Source: Typhlomys cinereus (Eukaryota > Chordata > Mammalia > Rodentia > Platacanthomyidae). From it: a stretch of 64,000 nt of DNA. The position numbers and the translations under genes were made by a program. Position 1 is the stretch's first letter, and the number at the start of each line of letters is the position of its first letter. A model generated the notes under the pieces. That model was not told the DNA's origin. It saw only the letters and a list, made by a program, of their open reading frames with translations, and did not search any database. The stretch covers positions 5,206,447-5,270,446 of the forward strand of contig JALPQD010000053.1 of assembly GCA_023101885.1 (NCBI GenBank). The letters run 5' to 3'. This document shows positions 24,401 to 36,725 of the stretch, in pieces.

Positions 24401-25339
24401 GAAGATCTGATGTATGTCTTCCTTTTTCTAGGAGGCAATGTTGCAGAAATTGCAGACAATGTTGCATCCCCAGACATCCCTACTGGTTGTACATTCCCAC
24501 TCAATACCTTGTAGTTGGCACTCAATGAGGTCTAATACAGAGAGGCCTTCAACAGAAGCTGATGGACTCTGACAGTAGAATGAGAAATCTGGACAGGGCC
24601 CTCCTGACAGATGTACCAGCCTGGAAGAACTCTGATATTCTCTATATTAAGAAGCACTGTTAGCCTGGTCATTTTCATAGATGAGACAGGTGTATTCAAC
24701 CCTGCAGAGAACTATCTCAGCACTTTAAAAAACAGTGAGAGTAAAGTCCAAGAACAATCTACTTTGCCTCTCCTACTTGTTCAAGGAGCATCTGGCCTCT
24801 GGGACAGAATTGTTCAACTGGTCCATCACCTCAAGGTAAAAATGAAGGGAAGGTCCAGAATCATTGCTAAGCAGCAGCAGGATTTGAGATCGAGGGGCTA
24901 ATGACAAACTTCTGAAGCATGAACAGCTGTAAGAAAGGGACTGGATCCATCGTAATGTAAAGGGTACCACATGTGAACAGGCGCGGGGTGTACAGACACA
25001 GTCTAACATAGTCCATGGTAAAAATGTTCACATCTGCAGTCTGATAAGTAAGTTCCTTCCAATGCCCTTTTAATGTTGATCATTTTAAAAGGTTCTTAAT
25101 GGTTTAATGTGCTAGCAATGCATTAAAAACACGTTGCCCTTTGGCAGAGCTGTTTCAGAAGTAGAACACTATTAATTTTTTCTCTGATAAATAAACTTAA
25201 ATTAAAAAATAATTTCTGTTCTATTCAATTTGGTCGTTGGCCATTTTTCTGTCATGAATAACAGCTGTAATGAAATCAACCCTGACCTGCCCTTGAGTTC
25301 CCAAGATCAAGGGTGCAGGGGCACATACACATTAGTCTT

Positions 25340-25730
25340 TACGGGTCTTTTATTTTTTTATATCCTTTCAAACTTTCACATACAAGCAGAACAAATTTAT
25401 ATGTGTCTTCATCACGCACATTCCCCTCGCTCCCCTACCCCCTCCACTTTACCATTCTAGTCATCGCCCTCTGGGCCCCATCACGATACCTGCCCTACTA
25501 AATCCCTGGGTACCTGTGGGGGAACAAACAGCCACCGGTGGGCAAAACCACCAGTGGAGAAGTTCCCCTGCCCCAAAGATTTTCTCTGGGAGGAGCTGTG
25601 TCTCCTGAGGTCCTCACTAGCCCAAGGGAGGATGCTGATATGCCAAGTGGAGGTAGAGCACACTGCAGTGAGCTCAGGGGGGCCCTGTCATGACTGGAGA
25701 ATCCTCATAGAGCTCCTCTTCACCTGTAGT
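25340..25730 (-). mobile_element. LINE-1 3'-end-like remnant
   Basis: A T-rich start is followed by catacaagcagaacaaattt and a C-rich tract, then tgctgatatgccaagtggag and actgcagtgagctcaggggg. It parallels 14,190-14,600. Confidence 0.4.
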
Positions 25731-26279
25731 TTTTACCACCCCTCTTCCACAAGGTTCCCTTTATAAGGTCTTAACTCTACATAAACCATTCCAGGCAGGC
25801 CTCCCAAGAGAAAGGACTAATGCTGATATACATGGGCAGGAGGCTGCCTATGGGAATGCTTGAGCTTGAGTTCCATACAACATTCTCTTGCAGATGGCCC
25901 ATTATTTCTGACTTTCATTGTGTATGAGCAGCTCTAATGCCTTCCATAGTCAGTATTACCCAATGACATACAGATGTGATCTTGTATGACAGAGTGTGCC
26001 ACCACATGACACACATGTAGGTGAACTCGGTGGACTATAAAATAAAACACAGGCCTTGAAATTTGTTATGTAAAATTTCTGCTCCTAGAATGCTGAGTCC
26101 TATCCTGAAGGGACACTGTTGTCATGCATATAGTCTGCTCATCAAAGTCGTGTGAAACACGCAAACAGCTATACAAGTAGATTTGTTCAAGTGCAACAGT
26201 ACAGCTGCCATCATTGAAAATAGGAGAGAAGTCAAAGTCCTTATACTACAGCAGGGAGCCCATGAATCCCGCACACACC

Positions 26280-26445
26280 CAAGCACAGGCAAAGGAAAAC
26301 AGTTTCCAAGTCATGAATGGCAGTAAAAGGACATACCACAGTACAGTATGTACATAGCCTCCCACAGATGCCAGTAAAGGCAAAGGCAAAAGAATTCCAA
26401 GTCATGAACAGCCGCAAATATGTTGAGCCACCCACAACAGCATAA
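26280..26445. repeat. Imperfect tandem duplication, unit about 90-115 bp
   Basis: gcacaggcaaaggaaaacag followed by ttccaagtcatgaatggcag recurs as aaaggcaaaggcaaaagaat followed by tccaagtcatgaacagccgc. The copies are diverged. Confidence 0.6.
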
Positions 26446-27479
26446 TGGAGACAGCTGTCACTGCTTGTTGCCAAGACATAGACTTCGATATAAACCATAG
26501 CAAATTTTTTGTGGCAATCTCATGAAAAGCTCTAACTGGCCCATGGACCATGAACATGTATCTCTATGTGATTAGGCATAAAACATAAATGGAGAGGTCT
26601 ATAAGAATGTAAAACCCCAGGGGTTGACAAGGATGTGTTCAGACAATATACTGTTGTCATGACGGGGCTGCTGCATCCAAGAACATAATGCAGTTATATC
26701 TATTTCCACAAGACCCGTACGATAGCTGGCCTATCAACATTTCACTACAGAAGGGCCTTCACAGCATTTCACTACCTAAGACTGGCTCCATTATATTTAC
26801 ATGTGAATGTAGGGAAACTATTTCTACAATATTCCCAAATATATAAACTCTGAACATAGAAATCTCTGGCTTTCGTGCTTGGAATAGTGCCTGACACTCA
26901 AATGAATATGAATACTTTCTAAAGTTATAATTATTCTTCTTGCAAGGATGTGCAACTATATTAATCCTAAGGAGCACTTTATTTTTCTGAGTACAGAAAT
27001 AATCACATTTGAGCTCAGTTCTCTTTCACTTTCACCACTCTTAATTGTTCCATTTTTAGTTTATCATCATCTTTTAACTTCTGGGGATGGTTATTAGCAA
27101 GTGCTTTTACCACAGTTAACAAACAACCAGGATACACATAAAAAGTAATATCCCCAAATAAAACACATGCAAAGTCCACAGTGAAAATAAATCTGACAAT
27201 ATTACCATTTCTCTGTTTCACGCAGCTACTGCTAAATGGCTTGGGATATACAGGGTGCATATAATTCTAAGAATATTAGATACAGCAGAAGTCACAAACT
27301 GAATTTCATTTTGTTTAACTGGATGCTGAAATAATTTTAATTTTCTGAAGTTACTCAATTATGGCTGAACAGCAAAACTGGGAAATAACCATTTATATAT
27401 ATCATGAAGCCTGAATTTATTCCAATATTTTTCAAAATAATTCATATAGGCAGGGGAATTTATCATTTTCATATTTATG

Positions 27480-27733
27480 GTTCTATGTGAATGTGTACTT
27501 GGGAGTGCAGTACGTGAATGTGTGAAGGCCTGACGTGGACGTCGGGAATCATCCTCAATCACTCTTCCACCTTGTTGTTGTGACCCTGGGTCTCTCATTA
27601 AAGCCCGAGCATGACATTGGAACTCGTCTGCCTAACTACTTTGATCTGGACATTCCCGGGTATTAATTTTCAAAGCTAGAGATATAGGTGGCTTGCTACA
27701 ACCATCTAGCATGGGATCTGGGGATCCAAATCC
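27480..27733 (-). mobile_element. B4 SINE
   Basis: Reverse-strand B4 landmarks are gacgtcgggaatcatcctca, atcactcttccaccttgttg, tgaccctgggtctctcatta and, at the far end, gggatctggggatccaaatc. Confidence 0.6.
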
Positions 27734-27756
27734 AATAAATTATTATTATTTATTGT

Positions 27757-27760
<4 letters not shown>

Positions 27761-27848
<88 letters not shown>

Positions 27849-27856
27849 TGTGTGTA
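27761..27856. repeat. Compound (CT)n(GT)n microsatellite
   Basis: About 17 CT units (27,761-27,795) switch directly to about 30 GT units with one interruption. The GT part is the reverse-strand tail of the adjoining SINE. Confidence 0.97.
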
Positions 27857-28126
27857 GGTGTACGTGTAGGTGTAGGTGTATGCATCAGAGAGCACTGCGT
27901 GCACCTGTGGAGATCTAAGGGTGATTTGGGGAATCAATCTGGATTATGTCTTCCTTTTGCTTTGCTTTGGGATTGCCAGACTTTGCCTTCCAGAGTTAGA
28001 AGTGCAAGCCACTTCCATTACTGTCTGGATATTGTTACATGGGATCTGGGATCCAAACTACTGAAGGTCTCAAGGTCCTTCTGCTCTCAAGTCAGAGTCA
28101 ACCCTTGAGCCACCTCTCCAGCCCTG
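27857..28126 (-). mobile_element. B2-superfamily-type SINE, tail fused to a compound microsatellite
   Basis: On the minus strand it starts gggctggagaggtggctcaa near 28,126 and runs through the family body to the GT/CT tract at 27,761-27,856. It is moderately diverged. Confidence 0.85.
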
Positions 28127-28659
28127 CACTAAATTATTTTTAAAACATTTTTACCATTGGAATCAAATCTGATCTTCAATTACATCTCTGATGGGATACG
28201 ACGGAAGCAGAGTAGCTGTAGCTGAAGGATTGGGTCACTTGTGTGGAGAGCACAGATCTGTACTTAGGAGTAATTGAGAGTATCAGAGGCAAGTGCAACG
28301 TGTCACATACAACTCCTACAGAGATCTGACCAAAGAAGCCTAAGGCATGCATGGGAAGGGGGGCCAGCTGGGACCACGCCACTTTAACAAGAAACTGAAT
28401 ATGGTTTCACAGGTGTCACTGTGACATGACAGGGCAGAGCTGAAGAAATGGAAACACAGAGCTTGTCTTAACAGATTTCAAAGATGGCAGAGTGACATCT
28501 ATCAAGGACCTAATGTTCACCTTTTGTGAATTCTCTGGTCTCATGATATCAGATAACAGGTCTCAGACTTTGGACTTCTCAAGTAACTAATAACCACGAA
28601 AGAGCTGAGAGAACACAATCAGCTTTTCAATTTCAAAATTCAAATAATTTTGAATGCAA

Positions 28660-28815
28660 AATTACAGGCAAGCTTGGTGATGCAGGCTGTACCCGTAGCT
28701 CATCTTGAGGCTGAGTCAGGTGAACAGAGACTTCCAGGCTTGTCTGAACTACTGAGCAGGTTCAGGATCAGTCCAGACAATCTTTTGAGAACCCGCCTCA
28801 AAGCTAAAAGGAAAA
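28660..28815 (+). mobile_element. B1-like SINE, left part of a B1-ID composite
   Basis: The sequence runs gcaagcttggtgatgcaggc, then gaggctgagtcaggtgaaca and caggcttgtctgaactactg, a diverged B1 body ending in an A-rich linker. Confidence 0.6.
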
Positions 28816-28816
28816 A

Positions 28817-28886
28817 GGTAGCTGAGGATGTAGTTCAGTGGAATAGCACTTGCTATTATGAGAGAGGCCCTGGACTCAATCCGCAG

Positions 28887-28888
<2 letters not shown>
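28817..28888 (+). mobile_element. ID SINE
   Basis: The BC1/ID-type sequence gctgaggatgtagttcagtg, aatagcacttgc, ggccctggactcaatccgca preserves A- and B-box positions. Confidence 0.8.
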
Positions 28889-28947
<59 letters not shown>

Positions 28948-28950
28948 GCA
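28887..28950. repeat. (CT)n followed by (CA)n microsatellite
   Basis: About 24 CT units are followed by about 7 CA units, at the tail of the ID element. Confidence 0.95.
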
Positions 28951-31146
28951 CACGCACTGCACACATTAAAAGAATAATTAATGATAGTTAACTTTGATTG
29001 ACCATAGGCGATAACACAGTGCTGTTCTATTCATTTGCTATGCATTAGCTTGTGAATGCTTAGTGCAGTGACACTATGACATACATGACGTTGTTATCAG
29101 TCTGTTTTATAGGTCAGTGAGGAGATGCACAGAGTATGGAATTTTCCATATGGATCCAAGTCTAGCCTTAGGTAATGCCACCTGAAACACAGACAGGCAG
29201 TTTCTGAGCCCGTGTTCACTCTGGCTGTGCCCACATGACGGGTCTATCGCTCAGGTGATATTCTGAAGCAACGTATCGAGACAACGAATCTCAGAGTAAG
29301 AGGCAGCCCTCAAATATAATTTATGGAGCCACATTAAACACTTAATCAGGCTTTCCCCTCTGTTCAGGTTTTCGGAAAGGTCACCGCAGACCTCTGTTGG
29401 TCCACAGAATGGAGCTTGACGAGGAGCACATAGGCAAGGATGAAACCACAGTGAAATGGAAAGACTTTGAGCCTGGAACTATATGATGGATCATTTCATG
29501 TAAAGGGAGTAATGAATGAATCACCGAATTTTCAGATTGATGAGATTTTCGAGGTCACCCAGCTTTCTCATTTTCGACATAGAAAATACGACCTTCTGCA
29601 ACATGAGTTTCTCACTAAGAAAATCATCTCTGAGCACCTCACCATTCATGACTTGATACCAGTCCCGTGTGCACAAGCATCATCGGTTTTCTCAATGATC
29701 AAACAACAGTCTATATATAGCCTGTCTGCTCCTATCTGAACTCCACAGGGTCTCTAAGTTCTTGGTGCTGTGTCTTTTAAGATTCTGGAACTTTTAAGAT
29801 TCCAGAAATAGGTGAGTGGTGCCTGACTAGCAGTGATTAGAAGCCTTCCGCCTCCCGCAACGTGACTTAAATTCTGTGATATTATGACATCAGATGGTAG
29901 GTTTTAGACATTATCTTTCTCAAATAACTAGTATTTCTGAAAGATCTATGTGTGGTAAGTAAAGGGAAAGGAAAAAATAAAAATGAAGGAAGGAAAGGGC
30001 AGGGCCAGCATTGCTAAGTGGGTGGGACTTCTAAATGCAACCTAGGATTGTAGTGCATATTGGGAGGCCAAAGCTTTACAGGTGTGATTCCTGCCACGAC
30101 CATGTGTTCCTGCAGATTCAGAAAATTCTTCACATATGCTGATCAGCACCACCGCAATTCTATACGAATATTCTTCTCTGTTTAAACACAGAGGGCAAAT
30201 TTCCCTTTGTTCCTTCTGCTTCTCACTCTGTTAAATTCATCCCCAAGATTGCAAGTCTGGTCGGGTTACTTCTCTCCACTGCTAGAGAAGGTTGAAACCT
30301 TCCCAGGTTCCGAAGGTCCATGGTTTGCATTTCATAAATACTGGACGTGCTCAAGGACCAAGTGTAGCCCTGGACCAATGTTGAGCTTTCTGTCTAGGAG
30401 GCACAGCACTGCCTTCTCCCCTCCATCCTTCCGCCGCAAGCACACACAGATTGCCAGCTGCCTCAGCCAGTCTTACCTGCACATTTGCTCAAAAGCCTCA
30501 GGTCGAGAGAGGGCAGACTATGTTTCAGCTCACAGTAGGAGTTTCCTGACTCCAATCTCCTCACCCACCGAGCAAGCTTCCCTCTTATTTCTGACTTCAA
30601 CTTTCTCACCTAACACACGTTCCTCTATATTCTAAGGTCAACATGCTCAATTGCAGCCTTTCAAAAACACTCTCTGCCAGCATCTGACATGTCAAGAACA
30701 GGGACCAAATAGTGTCGAGAACAGGGATGGAGCAACAGGAAGAGGGCGCTCCTGACTTCAATTGAGGCTTAATTCTTTAAGGTTCTGAGTTGGTATGTAA
30801 ATGAAAATTCAAATTTTGTTTTCACTTCTTAAAGGGAATGCCACTCTGCTGTAAAGGTTGTCTGTCTCTTAAAGAACTATACATTGACACATCACATAGT
30901 GTTATCAAAAGACTCTAGGAAAATACCCATATGCACTATATCAGGGGAAATGAACCCAGAGATGCATCAAAAGCTAAAGTGTGCACCAGCAAGAAGCCAA
31001 GGCAAAAGACAAACATATGGAGGAAAGAGCAGAACCAGAAATGCTAAGCGGGCAGCATTTCCAGCAAGGAGGAGGAGCTGGATCACATCCCCTCCCCAAT
31101 CTTTTTTGGGGGGGTATAATTTAAATTTTATGTTAATATTCTTTAT

Positions 31147-31510
31147 CTAACTACCCAAATTTTTTTCTTTTTTTTTTCCTTTTTTTAAAATTTATTTTTC
31201 CGCTCATACAAACGTAATAGATACTCCTGTCCCCTCCCTCCCTCCACCCTTCCTTGAACCTCCCTGCTCCTTCCCCCTTTTTCCCCTTCCTTTCCCCCCT
31301 CCCTCCCTTTCTCCCAGTGCCCCCTCCCCCCATCTCTGAAGCATCTTTTAATATGTGTCAAACTTTCCTCTGGGTCCTCCTCTCTGATGAGGTGTAAGGA
31401 CTCAGTGGCATTTCCTAGAACTCTTTCTTGTGTTCCCCTTAAGTATAGGAACACTATTGTGACTGTTAATCCCTTGCTTCTAAGGATCCTAGCGCCTTTA
31501 GTCCCTGTTA
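31147..31510 (-). mobile_element. LINE-1 3'-end-like remnant with C/T-rich tract
   Basis: A poly-T-rich start, a dense CCCTCC tract (31,228-31,332) and then a unique-looking segment follow the same order as at 14,190. The apparent Gly/Arg/Lys-rich frames on the other strand come from this tract. Confidence 0.45.
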
Positions 31511-32210
31511 GACTTTGTCCTCTCCAATCTCGACAATGAAATTTTAGCCTTCCCTGGAAGAGAGAAATAACTCATTGGCATGCCCTACACAGGATTGTTT
31601 AAAACAACATGGAAATTATTTCTGATCCAGCATACCTAGAGGTAGATAAGGACTCATGAGGGGCTCCGCTTCACTGATTATATCATGGGAATCAACTTGA
31701 CTCTGGAGACGTCAGAGTACAATTGTAAACAAGTAACAGATTTGAAAGGGAATTCCTACATGGCAACATGATACCATGATAACAGCAATATTATACAAAG
31801 CAATGACTTGTATTATAATAGTAATATAAAAAATTCACAAAATGGAAGAACATATTCAACTAAATGTTAGGGGAGATGGTAGGGGGTTTAGATAAGACAG
31901 GATGAGAAGGGATGAGGGGACATCTGGAGCTAGTGACCACGCTGGGGAAGCAGCAGTCCAGACAGCAGGTGGCCAGACTAGTCCACCATGGATGGTGTTG
32001 TGAGGGGACTGAGGTAAGGTCGCGGGACAGAAAGGGCACAAAGTCGTCAAATGCAGGTTCATCTGTGCTGGAGCATAAATCTCAGAGAGAGGAAAGTATC
32101 TGGACCTTTCCCTAGCAAAAGGCAAAACTTTTCTTTAAAAGAAAGACTATCTTCATAAGCACTCCACTTACAAAAGTACTCACGTTACAAAGAAAAACAA
32201 ACAGAAATAG

Positions 32211-32515
32211 CTACACCCGTCTCTGGGAAGACAGATCAGTCAATAAAGTGCTTGTTGTGCAACCATGAGGACCTAAGTTCAATTCCCAGAACCCATGGAA
32301 AAAGTCTGGTGCATCGGCACACGCTTGTAATGTCAGCACTGGGAGACAGAAACAGGCAGATCCCTGCGGCACGCTGGCTGGCCAGCCTTGTCTAACTGGA
32401 AAGCCTCGGGCACCAGTAAGAGGACCAGTCTCAAAACACAAAGACTACTGAGGAACGACACCAGAGGGTGATGTCTGACGTTCACATACATGTATAATAC
32501 ATGTATGTGTCCCTA
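32211..32515 (+). mobile_element. B4 SINE (ID head plus B1-like half)
   Basis: The head tcagtcaataaagtgcttgt, gaggacctaagttcaattcc and agaacccatggaaaaagtct is followed by tgtaatgtcagcactgggag and ggctggccagccttgtctaa, the order diagnostic of B4. The 3' end is cacatacatgtataatacat. Confidence 0.85.
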
Positions 32516-33672
32516 CCAACATGTGAATGGATAAACTCCCTGTACACATACATACACGCTTTACTAATTTCCTCTGCTTTGGGGAGTTAAAGTCAGATGG
32601 TCTTCATCAAGCTTTCGTGTCTGGGGCCATTTGCTCTAGGCGCCTACAGACAGCCAATCCTCAGATGCACCCTACTGTACTTTTCCCAACACTTGTGTTC
32701 TATTCACAACACCTAATGCAATGTAAATGTTGGGGAAAAAGTCTGTCCACATCCATGATAATAGCTTGTTTTTGAATATTTTCAGTTGGAGGTTTCGTGC
32801 GTCTCCATCCACAGAAAGTATGAATACAGAGCGCCTACTGTACTTTTCAAACTTAGAAAAGAAATGAACTACTGTCTTCTTAATTGGTGCTATACAGAGA
32901 GTCAATAGATTCCCTTACGCTTCATGAAGCCTTCTCCTGCACTACAATACAAGGACTCCATCCAAGACAGATGAGTATTTCAGGATCCTAACTTATTTCT
33001 CTTCCTTCTAATGAGTCACCATTCAGAAACTACCCCATGACCTCTAGCTGGTACTTTTATTCAGATTCTGATTTGTATCAAATGTGACACTTTGTTCGAT
33101 CAACTCTAAGCACTTAAATTCTACTTAAGTGCCAGATTCTGGCACAATTGAGACACTGTAATCCAAGAATCCAAAGACTGCATGTGGCCCACAAATCATT
33201 CTTGCTTATGTTACAAATGGGCTTCCGTCACTGGCTAGCAGCCATGCCTCACACACCCATCAGTAAATACTATCCAACAAGCTCTATGACAAAAACTATT
33301 ATTGCAAAATATCCTCCACCTTGGCCACATGGGCTGCAAATACTAAGCACAGGGCCTGGAAGAGGATCTCACTCATTGGCAGATATTGCCAATGATAGAC
33401 AGTATCTATGATCCTCAGGAACCACTGCAGTATAAGCTGTGTGGTACCCAGAGCAAGGAGTAAATTAAGGATGGAAAAAAAGAGCTGAGAGACAGCAGAC
33501 CTGACGTCAGAGGTACTGGAGTTCATAAGCAATTACTTTGTGATTCGGCTTTAAGGGGATTTTATTTTCGCCCAGGATGCTGGCATAGATGGGAATTCTG
33601 CTGTACCCAAAGTTGGCATTCACATGGAGAGAGACCGTGACCATAAATGATCCATCTCCCGCTGGTACTCAC

Positions 33673-33966
33673 CCGCACACTTGGTTCTCGTCCTTAGAGC
33701 TGGCCCAGGAGATCCAGTGCCGCCCTCTCCAGGCCTGGTAAGAAGCACGCTGATCTCATATTCAGTGTCGGGATCCAGGTGCCCAATTTTGTAACTCGTG
33801 GAATCCACTGGCTGCCGGTCATTCCAGCTCCCACTGGCTGTGCAGTACTCCACCTCGCGGGCCACAATGGGACCATCTCCATTGATGGAGTTGGCATTGA
33901 GCTGTATCCACAGGTAGGTCGCTCCAACGGAGGCAAGCTGGGGTGGAGCGATGGGAACAGGTGGTT
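33673..33966 (-). CDS. PTPRM: PTPRM exon (exon 7 by family numbering): first fibronectin type III repeat
   Basis: This 294-bp exon encodes the first FN3 repeat of PTPRM. The acceptor reads gtttgcctttcag. The first two bases, AA, complete the glutamate codon begun in the upstream exon, giving [11 protein letters not shown]. Ninety-seven codons follow, then one base of the next split codon, ending TRTKCA plus G before a strong donor, GTGAGT. FN3 hallmarks visible are the proline-rich A strand (APPQL), the YLWIQL strand, and the late motif Y-x-I-x-V in [17 protein letters not shown]. Both ends are phase 1 and the length divides by three, so it is a symmetric, in-frame module. The sequence is intact and closely matches mammalian PTPRM as I recall it. 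PTPRK and PTPRT share the PGEGGTG motif but differ elsewhere. Confidence 0.97.
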
Positions 33967-34280
33967 CTGAAAGGCAAACCAGAGCATCTTTCAGTGCTTT
34001 GGTCTTCAGTCTGATAAGAGTTAAATGTGCATCCATGGTGAAGACATCAAGAAGGGCTTGTTCCACTCAGTAAGAAAACATACACAGTGGCCAAGACTTT
34101 TAACCAGATTTATGGCAATTAAAAAAAACCTATAATATTCCTACAGCATACAATAATAAAATATAAGTAATATGCCAAATATCATATATAATCATATTGT
34201 AACATATTATATACCTGTATTTTCATGTTCCTGGAAGATTCCACAAATGCAAGATTTTTCAAAAGACAAAAATAAAGCTA

Positions 34281-34352
34281 AGGAGTTGCGGACATCACTC
34301 AATGGGTAGAGTGCTTGCTGGGTATATATGCCCTGAGTTTGATTTTCAACAC
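34281..34352 (+). mobile_element. ID-like SINE
   Basis: cactcaatgggtagagtgct and ccctgagtttgattttcaac keep the ID A- and B-box layout. Confidence 0.7.
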
Positions 34353-34490
34353 ATAACCTGAGTGTAGTGGTACATTCCTATAACCCCAACATTCTGGATG
34401 CAGAACAGGAAAATCAGACATTTAAGGCTAGCCTAGCATATATGAGACACTGTCCAAAAAATGAATTAAACAAAACAGCAAAACAAAATA
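34353..34490 (+). mobile_element. B1-like half following the ID head
   Basis: ctgagtgtagtggtacattc, ctataaccccaacattctgg and ggctagcctagcatatatga make a B1 body. With the preceding ID head this is a B4-like composite. Confidence 0.65.
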
Positions 34491-34690
34491 CCAGCAATAA
34501 ATCCTACCTGATTTGTTCAAATAGGTGTGCCCATAATCATTTTAGTAGTCAACTAATTTTATTCAAATGGGCACACATATATCTAAGATTCTCTCCTCAC
34601 TAAGTTACTATTGAAAGTCTCCTCAGTGAGAGTATTTGGACATCAGAACACAGTCCATCAAAGAACATCAAAGGTCTCCAGGACACTGCA

Positions 34691-34838
34691 CTGAGTTGCA
34701 GCTGGGTATGGTGGCTCGTGCCTACAGTCCCAGTGCTTGTGATGGGTGAAGGAGAAACAGGAGTTTGAGGCCAGTTTGGAGGATACAGGGAGGTCAGGGT
34801 CTCATGCGACCCTGTCTCAGGAAGAAAATAAATAAATC
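34691..34838 (+). mobile_element. B1 SINE
   Basis: cagctgggtatggtggctcg, tgcctacagtcccagtgctt, ggccagtttggaggatacag and gcgaccctgtctcaggaaga, with an AATAAATAAAT tail. Confidence 0.88.
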
Positions 34839-36385
34839 CCCTTAGATTTGCATCCTCAAATGTCTGCAGCTAGAGTTTATTTCATCATAAAAGCACTTCC
34901 CCGGAAGCTGTCACAATAGGCTCATCTGACTGGAGAACTGAGCATTCAGATAATATAATCTGCTCCCGCTATGTGTTAGGGAAATTCCAGCATGAATTTT
35001 GGTAAATTTTGTGAGTAGAAAAGATCATTCTGAGTCACAGAATACATGACGCCCAGCTTGGTAAATGTCTAGTCAATAGCAAGCTTGCTCTGCAACTTAG
35101 TGTCTTGTCTCACACTGCTCGAGCTGAGAATGTCTTTTTTTCCTTATCACTGCTGGAAAAGGAAGCAGTGGATCTTGTCAATAAATCTCTTTCCTACCTT
35201 ATTAGTTAGATGCTAGATAAATGGTCTCCAGGAGCCAAATAGAGGATCGTTGCCTGCCAATACCACTGTAAGCGGTACCGCGTGAGATGAATGGGTCACT
35301 GACTAAAGTCCTGTATTTGCACTGCATGAATTCATCCTCAAAGAAATCCAGAGGATCTAGTAGTTTTTCTCAAGAGTGTTTCCACAAGTGCTTTGTGTCT
35401 TTTGGGTATTTATTTTTGTCCTGACTCCATTGTTTCATTTGTATAGGCAAAGGAGTGAAAAAAATGAACCCTGCTATAGCTTATAACTGACATATGGGCA
35501 CCCATTGACTTGCTTCTTGCAACTTCCCCTACTCTTTCCCAGTGTAGACATGACCAATTGATCACAAGCTAAGCATCTTGCTCATTAAGACTATACGCCT
35601 AGTACCATATGAGACCTGCACTTAGGATGATGACAGCAGTTTAATTCCTAGACCTGCTAAGAAACCAGCAGCATCTGTTCTTTGTTCCTTTACTGAAATG
35701 AGAGTCTTTGTTCTTCTTTATATTCAAGGTGTGATAAGTCGCATTGACTACAAAATAGCTCATCTGAATAAGTCAAACTAAAGCACCAAATTTTGCATGG
35801 ATCTAATTAAAGAAATATAAATGTGTCAATGCACTAAAATGTTTTTCCTGTTGTTTATACACTGAAGGTTTGTGCTTCAAACAGTTCTTATTTAACTCAC
35901 AATGGCTTAATTTTACTTGATATCATCAGGTAATTCCTTGACTGGAAACAAACATTTCGAATCCCACTGTGTCGTTCCTGCAGCAGTGGCTGGAAGAACA
36001 GTAAAAAGAACTGCTGAACTGCTACTCAAAACACAGCTCAGAGAAAACCTTACCAAGGGTCATGCGCCTACTGACTCATTGAGGATACTGCTACTAGTAT
36101 CAAAATGGAGATGACTTTTTTTGTACAAAGAGTACTTCTATATTAATTTCCCATTCACAAAAGCAGCTCACAGGCTAAGTTAAAGGAAAAGTTCAGCTAG
36201 CACCTGGAAACAATTGAGACAAGTATTCAAAAAGATTTTGGGTTAATGAAAATCAACACAAAAATAAGTCGACATTCAAAGTTTGAAGACACATTCACAA
36301 AAGAGAAAAGGAGGGAAAAGAGGAGGAAAGGAAGGATAGAAATAGTAAATATAAAATAATATAAAATACTTTAAACTATTTTTTT

Positions 36386-36472
36386 ATTTGATGTACTGGG
36401 AACCAAATCTAGGGCCTCAAGCCCAGGCTAGGCAAGCACTCTACCATAGGGCTGTATCTATAGTCTACTTTT
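36386..36472 (-). mobile_element. ID SINE
   Basis: The plus strand reads tactgggaaccaaatctagg, then ggctaggcaagcactctacc and atagggctgtatctatag, the reverse complement of an ID element. Confidence 0.8.
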
Positions 36473-36479
36473 TAAGATC

Positions 36480-36725
36480 TTATCTTTTTAACCTTCTTTA
36501 TTGATGAATTTTGCTCTTTGACAATTTCATCAAGTACATAAAACATTCTAATGACTTTTCTCTCTGCCTCTTTTTATCTCCCCACCCCCTGCCAGTCAGT
36601 CTCCTCCCACAGTGATGACCTGACTTTGTATTGTGTTCCACTGGGTTTAATCCGGATCTCACATGTGATCCTGGTCTTAGTATTGTCTCTTGTAGCCTAG
36701 TAAGCTTCCTCTTGGCTACACAACT
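36480..36725 (-). mobile_element. LINE-1 3'-end-like remnant
   Basis: tgaattttgctctttgacaa, tttcatcaagtacataaaac and the later ctccccaccccctgccagtc, cacagtgatgacctgac resemble rodent L1 3' UTR in reverse. A B1-like fragment (ttgcccaggcaaggcttgaa) sits near 36,817. Confidence 0.4.

Larger units (their letters stand above)
1..33672 (-). other. PTPRM: PTPRM intron downstream of the first FN3 exon (partial, at least 33.7 kb)
   Basis: It begins with a strong donor, GTGAGT, at 33,672-33,667 and runs out of the left edge, so the next coding exon is not in the window. Long stretches with nothing I can name are 190-3,410, 10,000-11,640, 12,070-13,380, 13,500-14,180, 16,000-16,760, 18,810-20,080, 21,245-24,060, 24,380-25,335, 25,735-27,475 (apart from the weak repeats listed), 28,960-31,145, 31,515-32,205 and 32,520-33,670. 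The open frames there are short and lack recognisable domains. Confidence 0.9.

Noticed and set aside
30207..30635. 142-residue open frame on the plus strand
   Set aside because: It shows no recognisable domain, no splice or polyadenylation context and no repeat link. I cannot separate it from chance, though a conservation check would be cheap.
33620..34066. 148-residue minus frame read as one long coding block
   Set aside because: Only 33,673-33,966 is coding. The ends run into intron beyond a clear acceptor and donor.
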